A DNA stretch of 26,844 bases from JBHPHA01 sp042569905. Lineage in GTDB: Bacteria; Patescibacteriota; Minisyncoccia; Moranbacterales; UBA9337. Each line of letters begins with the position of its first letter. The first letter of the stretch is position 1. Shown piece by piece: positions 23,115 to 26,844 of the stretch. The notes beneath the pieces were generated by a model that was given only the letters and a program-made list of their open reading frames with translations, had not been told where the DNA came from and searched no databases. The DNA lies in contig JBHPHA010000015.1 in assembly GCA_042569905.1 (NCBI GenBank), positions 1 to 26,844 of the forward strand. Reading direction: 5' to 3'. The translations under genes and the position numbers were made by a program.

Positions 23115-23585
23115 CTATTTTAGGAACTTAAATGTCTTCAAAATATCTCGATTGATCTCAGTGGACATCTTATTGCACCTAGAAAAAATACGATATCGCA
23201 CTCTACCATACCCAATAATAATCCCTTCAAATGCTACCATATCCCCCATTTCATATATTCTACCAATCCTATTATCTACAAGAACAAATGTCCTATTTGA
23301 AAAATCCATCCTTCTACTATCTTCATTACTAATACTTACATGAAAACCAGATACGCAAACACCATTACCTCTCTCAACCACTTTCTCACCAGTCGGATAT
23401 TTAAACTCAAATCCTAATTCCTCATTCCTGTAAGTTTTCCAATTCGAAGCATCTTTTGATCCCTTTGGAATCTCAACTACAACAAAAAATATTACTACAG
23501 TCAAAACAACAATTATAGCTACCAATGAAAACAAGAAACTTTTTCTAATTTTTAATTGCCCCTTTAAATTATCTCCTTTATCCAT
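23115..23585 (-). CDS. Membrane-anchored PsbP-like domain protein (paralogue B)
   Basis: A 156-residue protein with a basic N-terminus, one transmembrane helix (about 18-38) and an extracytoplasmic PsbP-like domain: SNWKTYRNEELGFEFKYPTG near 50-69 and NRDILKTFKFLK at the end. The middle differs strongly from paralogue A, so the duplication is old or fast-evolving. I start at the ATG at 23585; a TTG at 23615 falls next to the promoter -10 and is rejected. The promoter at 23619-23647 is clear. About 98 bp separate it from paralogue A, which has its own related promoter box. Function unknown. Confidence 0.75.
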   Translation of the reverse strand: MDKGDNLKGQLKIRKSFLFSLVAIIVVLTVVIFFVVVEIPKGSKDASNWKTYRNEELGFEFKYPTGEKVVERGNGVCVSGFHVSISNEDSRRMDFSNRTFVLVDNRIGRIYEMGDMVAFEGIIIGYGRVRYRIFSRCNKMSTEINRDILKTFKFLK

Positions 23586-23602
23586 AGTATTTAAAAAACA
23601 AA

Positions 23603-23627
23603 TATTTATTCTCAATTCAGAGTATCA
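23603..23627 (-). repeat. Promoter box shared by the PsbP-like paralogues, copy B
   Basis: The 25-bp box matches 23033-23057 at 24 of 25 positions. It contains the -10 TACTCT of the promoter at 23619-23647. Confidence 0.6.
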
Positions 23628-23647
23628 CCTCAATTCCCACAAGTCAA
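23619..23647 (-). promoter_or_regulatory. Promoter of PsbP-like paralogue B
   Basis: On the minus strand TTGACT (23647-23642) and TACTCT (23624-23619) are separated by 17 bp, and the -10 carries a TGA extension. Confidence 0.65.
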
Positions 23648-23683
23648 TTTCAGTATCAAAAAAACTACCTTATCAGTAGCTTT

Positions 23684-23713
23684 GATTTAGTAAAGATAAA
23701 TTTTTTATGAAGC
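23684..23713. repeat. Degenerate third copy of the direct-repeat element
   Basis: This 30-base stretch matches 6154-6183 at 24 of 30 positions without gaps and in the same orientation, including the shared TTTTTATGAAG core. It lies about 36 bp upstream of the -35 of the leftward PsbP-like gene ending at 23115. Confidence 0.5.
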
Positions 23714-23737
23714 TTTTTCTTTCAGACTCAAAACACA

Positions 23738-23763
23738 AAAAACGGCTCAACTAAGCCGTTTTT
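23738..23763. terminator. Bidirectional intrinsic terminator
   Basis: AACGGCT and AGCCGTT form a perfect stem with a six-base loop, flanked by A- and T-tracts on both sides. Confidence 0.85.
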
Positions 23764-23806
23764 ATGATATTGCTCCGCGTACAGGACAGCTTTCGAACTG
23801 TGGATT
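23738..23806 (-). ncRNA. Candidate small RNA with own promoter and terminator
   Basis: On the minus strand a promoter-like pair (TTGCTT 23840-23835, TAATAT 23818-23813, 16-bp spacer) is followed by about 69 nt ending in a perfect terminator hairpin. The body can fold: CTCC pairs with GGAG around an inner ACAG/CTGT hairpin with TTCGAAAG in the loop. No ORF or SD is present. It lies between a terminator at 23861-23894 and the next gene, so it is not simply a 3' end. This is prediction only. Confidence 0.4.
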
Positions 23807-23812
23807 GGAGAA

Positions 23813-23840
23813 ATATTAAGAAATTACTCCAACAAAGCAA
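23813..23840 (-). promoter_or_regulatory. Orphan promoter of the candidate small RNA
   Basis: TTGCTT (23840-23835) and TAATAT (23818-23813) on the minus strand have a 16-bp spacer and no gene start downstream before the terminator. Confidence 0.4.
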
Positions 23841-23860
23841 ATTACTCATGAATATAAACT

Positions 23861-23894
23861 AAAAAAAACGCCTTCGAAACATTATTCGAAAGCG
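23861..23894 (-). terminator. Intrinsic terminator of the small secreted protein gene
   Basis: CGCCTTCGAA (23869-23878) pairs with TTCGAAAGCG (23885-23894) with one mismatch. On the minus strand it is followed by eight T residues. Confidence 0.85.
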
Positions 23895-23922
23895 CTTTAC
23901 TTCTCATTAAAAATCTAACACA

Positions 23923-24246
23923 CTAATACACATCAACATAGCTTATCCCTTCAACCCCGTACTGATCACAAATTCCATTACCCATAATTCTGATATCATT
24001 ACCTTGAGCATATGCAATTGAAATAATCGCAGTCCAGAGTTTTCCAATTCCGGTATCGGCATCATCGTAAGCAAACCAGTCACTTGTAGAACAGGAAGTA
24101 TATGAACTTCCGAGAAATACAGAATTTCTTGTTACTCCGTTAATTTCTTGCAATCTCATTGTTACCACTGGCCCTTCATAGGTTGTAGCCATCGCCGTTC
24201 CAGTCACCAACAAAACAAAAATTACTGCTAAAATACTTTTCTTCAT
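23923..24246 (-). CDS. Small secreted protein of unknown function
   Basis: A 107-residue protein with a clear Sec signal peptide (MKKSILAVIFVLLVTGTAMA, cleavage after Ala20) and an 87-residue mature domain containing two cysteines likely to form a disulfide (in YTSCSTSDW and NGICDQYG). The mature start TTYEGPVVTMRLQEINGV and the end GVEGISYVDVY look like a compact beta-rich fold. From memory, similar small secreted proteins occur in Proteobacteria; unverified. The ATG at 24246 has a strong SD (GAGGAGG). The leader carries a hairpin (24267-24296) and an extended -10 (TGTTATACT). It is followed by its own terminator. Confidence 0.75.
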   Translation of the reverse strand: MKKSILAVIFVLLVTGTAMATTYEGPVVTMRLQEINGVTRNSVFLGSSYTSCSTSDWFAYDDADTGIGKLWTAIISIAYAQGNDIRIMGNGICDQYGVEGISYVDVY

Positions 24247-24298
24247 TTAATTTCCTCCTCGAGTAATAAGTTAATTTACCTGGCATTAACAACTTACC

Positions 24299-24307
24299 AG
24301 TATAACA
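24299..24307 (-). promoter_or_regulatory. Extended -10 promoter of the small secreted protein gene
   Basis: On the minus strand TATACT (24304-24299) is preceded by TGT, a consensus extended -10; the -35 is poor. The start would be about 45 nt before the ATG. Confidence 0.45.
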
Positions 24308-24324
24308 CCTTGACTTTTTAATCC

Positions 24325-26091
24325 CTAATTCATTATCATATCGATAACCTGAGTCATCCATGCATAATCATCCATTATAAATGGAATTGGAATTGAACAA
24401 TTGTTGAATTCATTGGTTTCAGTTACCTGACTATCATAATCAACACAAGCATAGATATAGTATTGCTTAGCACTAGAAGGAACCTGAATTCCTGTCAGAG
24501 TTTCTTCTTTAGTATCTCCTTCTTTGAAATTATAATAAGCAATATTATCAGTATCAATTAAAACTGAGTTGTCCTTATAAGCCCCACCTGTGACATAATA
24601 GCCAATCTTAATATCCTGCTGAGCATCGTCTCCGTTGTTTTTAACCACTACTGTTGCAGAGAAAGTTTCAGTAGGTTTGAATTTTCCGTCGCTGGGACTT
24701 ATGGAGAATGAATTGATCGTAAAATCAAAATAACTATTTACCGTAAATACTGCCTCAGTCGAATAGTTATCCGATTCATGCTTTTCCGTAACCTTCTCCG
24801 TATCATCTGCGCTGGCTACAATATTGAAAACTTTACCAGGTTCATTAGGAGCGTTGAACTCGATACACTCAGTATGAGTATCATCTTGCTCCAGATTATA
24901 GCATTGAGTAGTTTCATATTCCAAAAAAACTCGCTCGCTGCTGGAATCTTCTTTATACCCATCAGAAAGATAAAATCCGGTTTTAATATAATCCGTATTG
25001 CAATCAGCATCTCCATTACTTTTTAACCTTGCACAAGCTCGAATAGTTTGGTCTTGATCATAGGAATATTGCTCAGTGCTACCGGAAGTTTCCAGCCAGA
25101 CTTCTTCAATGATAAAGTTGGGTTCTCCCGGATCTTCATTATCGGTTGGCTGAGTTTCGTAGCCAGAGCCAAACGAGCAATCACTTTCCCCGTCTATACA
25201 ATCTTCTAGAGCTTCATCCGAAATGTTGGATGTATTTGTATTCTCCTGGATAGAGTTGTCATCAGGGGTTGTTGATTCATTTACAATGCTCAAAAAGTTT
25301 GATGCATTGCATGAAACCGCAAGGACACTGGGATCAACGCTACTCCAGCACAAACCCTCTCCATTAGTAGTAGAAGATATTATTATATCTCCAAAATTGC
25401 GATCAGGAGCCTGATCAAATTTATCCATAAGAAAATATTTGAAGACCTCATTCCCAAAAGAAAAATTATACCCAAGATTATGAACAACCAACCAGTCATA
25501 AAGATGATAATATGCCCATTGATTATCATTTTCCTCATAAAGAATACTCATAAACTGAGAATGAGAGGCGTTCGCAACAATTTGAATACTTGCTTTGATG
25601 CGAGTATCATCAGGAACATTCCCTAATAATAAAAAGGAGAATGTATTCCAACCAGCACTCATTGCTGATGGATTGATCACAGTAAGTCCTCTTGTTGGAT
25701 CCTCTCCAGGTAATGAAATAATTGTATCACGTAAAGGATTTGTATCTTCTGGACCTTTAATTGAATTGCTAGTAATTATCTTAATTTCTCCAAATATACT
25801 ATCTGGAAAATTAATATCAATTTCAAGTCCAGCCCAAGGATTATTCTGATAGAATGAAATAGCAGCTGAATCAAAGTGCAAAAACACCTGAAACATATTA
25901 TTGCCACCATAATAAAAGATTACCCCCTTGTTTGGTGCCCAAGTTCCAACATCACTTGAACTTGCGCCAAGATTGAATTGACCCTTTATGCATCCAACAT
26001 CATACAAAACACAATCTGATGGATTAGCTGCATAAGCAGTCGAATTTACAACAAATAACATTAAGCAGAAAACTTTCAGTAAAATTTTCAC
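24325..26091 (-). CDS. Secreted protein with CARDB-type domains
   Basis: A 588-residue secreted protein. It has a Sec signal peptide (about 1-21, ending STAYA), an N-terminal region of about 270 residues that I do not recognise (aromatic-rich, resembling a beta-sandwich), a Thr/Asn/Glu linker (about 275-325), and two CARDB-like beta-sandwich domains: about 327-445 (FIIEEVWLETSGST to HESDNYSTEAVFTV) and about 450-575 (FDFTINSFSISPSDG to TNEFNNCS). CARDB domains are adhesion modules, so a surface-binding or adhesin role is plausible. No C-terminal anchor is visible. The start is a GTG at 26091 with a perfect AGGAGG SD eight bases upstream. The next gene downstream is also secreted, with its own promoter. 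Confidence 0.82.
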   Translation of the reverse strand: MKILLKVFCLMLFVVNSTAYAANPSDCVLYDVGCIKGQFNLGASSSDVGTWAPNKGVIFYYGGNNMFQVFLHFDSAAISFYQNNPWAGLEIDINFPDSIFGEIKIITSNSIKGPEDTNPLRDTIISLPGEDPTRGLTVINPSAMSAGWNTFSFLLLGNVPDDTRIKASIQIVANASHSQFMSILYEENDNQWAYYHLYDWLVVHNLGYNFSFGNEVFKYFLMDKFDQAPDRNFGDIIISSTTNGEGLCWSSVDPSVLAVSCNASNFLSIVNESTTPDDNSIQENTNTSNISDEALEDCIDGESDCSFGSGYETQPTDNEDPGEPNFIIEEVWLETSGSTEQYSYDQDQTIRACARLKSNGDADCNTDYIKTGFYLSDGYKEDSSSERVFLEYETTQCYNLEQDDTHTECIEFNAPNEPGKVFNIVASADDTEKVTEKHESDNYSTEAVFTVNSYFDFTINSFSISPSDGKFKPTETFSATVVVKNNGDDAQQDIKIGYYVTGGAYKDNSVLIDTDNIAYYNFKEGDTKEETLTGIQVPSSAKQYYIYACVDYDSQVTETNEFNNCSIPIPFIMDDYAWMTQVIDMIMN

Positions 26092-26128
26092 TTTTAATTC
26101 CTCCTTTTATTCTGTTTTTAAGTTACAA

Positions 26129-26156
26129 AAAATATACTCTTGCAATATACAATCAA
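26129..26156 (-). promoter_or_regulatory. Possible promoter of the CARDB protein gene
   Basis: On the minus strand TTGATT (26156-26151) and TATTTT (26134-26129) have a 16-bp spacer, about 40 nt before the GTG. AT-richness makes it uncertain. Confidence 0.35.
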
Positions 26157-26192
26157 CTTACATACTGCATAGAATATATTTTTATTTTTCTT

Positions 26193-26844
26193 TTATTTTA
26201 ATTTAATTGAATCAATTATATTTAAATATAACTCCTTATTAGATGATTCTTCTTTAAATCCTATCCCAATTCCTTGTTGGTCAGAAACAAGAATTTTTCT
26301 TCCCATTCTTTTCCCCAATAAAGCAGTAAGATTGTCGTTTATTACATGTTTTTTAGCACTATTTTTAATAGCAATACGCGTGTACCAATCCAAATAACTA
26401 ACACCCTTGAATTTAGACTTTACTGGTACAAATACAATTCCCTCGCAAGAATACTTCTTTTTTGATATTTCAGCGGAAGAAATGCATAACCGATTATCTG
26501 AAATAATATCCGCAGATAACCAAGAATTTGTTTTCGGTCCAGAGCATAATTCTTCACGACAATCACCAGAATCATCAATACTTGTAGAATTTATTACTCT
26601 AATTTTTTCCGAAGGATTTAATTCATACGCATGATATCCTTCAGGAATATCTACTGTGAGAATATAGTTATTGAATTTATATTCGTACGTTCCGTTGATT
26701 GGATAATCCTTTTTCTCATATTCAATTTCTGGAAGATTATTTATGTACCCTTCTAAATCGAAATTATTTGCTTCTTCTGTTGGTTTAGCATAATCAATAT
26801 CATCAATATTTCCCTTTACATAGTCATTACGAGGGTAAGTGAAA
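26193..26844 (-). CDS. Partial gene, uncharacterised protein (N-terminus beyond the window)
   Basis: The frame is open for 216 codons from the right edge to the TAA at 26193-26195, with no stop. The visible part begins FTYPRNDYVKGNIDDIDYA and continues with charged stretches, four to five cysteines (DCREELCSG, RLCISS, SCEGI) and an ending NKELYLNIIDSIKLK. The closing pattern (a helix then a strand of alternating hydrophobics) resembles the ends of the PsbP-like paralogues at 22511-23585, so it may be a larger member of that class. It is probably extracytoplasmic because of its cysteines; the signal would lie outside the window. Start codon and promoter cannot be judged. I recognise no family with certainty. 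Confidence 0.7.
   Translation of the reverse strand, partial: FTYPRNDYVKGNIDDIDYAKPTEEANNFDLEGYINNLPEIEYEKKDYPINGTYEYKFNNYILTVDIPEGYHAYELNPSEKIRVINSTSIDDSGDCREELCSGPKTNSWLSADIISDNRLCISSAEISKKKYSCEGIVFVPVKSKFKGVSYLDWYTRIAIKNSAKKHVINDNLTALLGKRMGRKILVSDQQGIGIGFKEESSNKELYLNIIDSIKLK

Noticed and set aside
1..26844. CRISPR array, rRNA, transposase or phage genes
   Set aside because: No regularly spaced repeats, no conserved rRNA segments and no transposase, integrase or phage structural motifs are visible on either strand.

Overview
This is an AT-rich bacterial window with about 25 compact genes and no rRNA, tRNA, insertion sequence or CRISPR array that I could see. The gene content and style suggest a member of the Candidate Phyla Radiation (Patescibacteria, Parcubacteria-like): many short leaders without a Shine-Dalgarno (SD) sequence, small membrane-anchored proteins of unknown function, a surface-polysaccharide locus, and a giant alpha-2-macroglobulin. 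The lineage is inferred, not proven. All 25 recognisable coding ends use TAA (13) or TAG (12), and none uses TGA.

Layout. (1) 137-6189: a two-gene leftward operon encoding a 1645-residue alpha-2-macroglobulin with a Hint (intein-like) domain in the bait-region position and an intact CxEQ thioester, translationally coupled to a lipoprotein form of the MEMO family. The pair is bounded by near-identical direct repeats. (2) 6256-7851: rightward genes for a TspO/MBR protein, a membrane-anchored RskA-like domain protein, and a Cys-rich small protein with its own strong promoter and SD. (3) 7929-19523: leftward genes of a surface glycan locus. From upstream to downstream these are Wzz-like, GT4, RmlA, GalU and a GAF-like membrane protein, then a small membrane protein, a second two-TM Wzz-like protein, and finally a flippase, two GT2 transferases, a B12-type radical SAM protein and a YdjM-like membrane protein. 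A 182-bp fold-back element lies between the last GT2 and the radical SAM gene. (4) 19663-21740: a helical-repeat protein and a divergent Glu-rich membrane-anchored protein, each with a clear promoter. (5) 21741-26844: small leftward genes. These include a 72-residue protein, an SD-led mini-ORF with an in-frame TGA, two PsbP-like paralogues, a small secreted protein, a CARDB-containing secreted protein, and a gene cut by the right edge.

How the genes work together. RmlA and GalU make nucleotide sugars. The GT4 and GT2 enzymes use these to build a lipid-linked glycan, the flippase exports it, and the Wzz-like proteins may set its length. The alpha-2-macroglobulin and the extracytoplasmic MEMO protein probably act at the outer face of the membrane; protease trapping is the family role. 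The most unusual items are the Hint domain inside the alpha-2-macroglobulin, the absence of TGA stops together with a TGA-interrupted SD-led ORF, the fold-back element, a candidate small RNA near 23738-23806, and the repeat-bounded A2M/MEMO pair.
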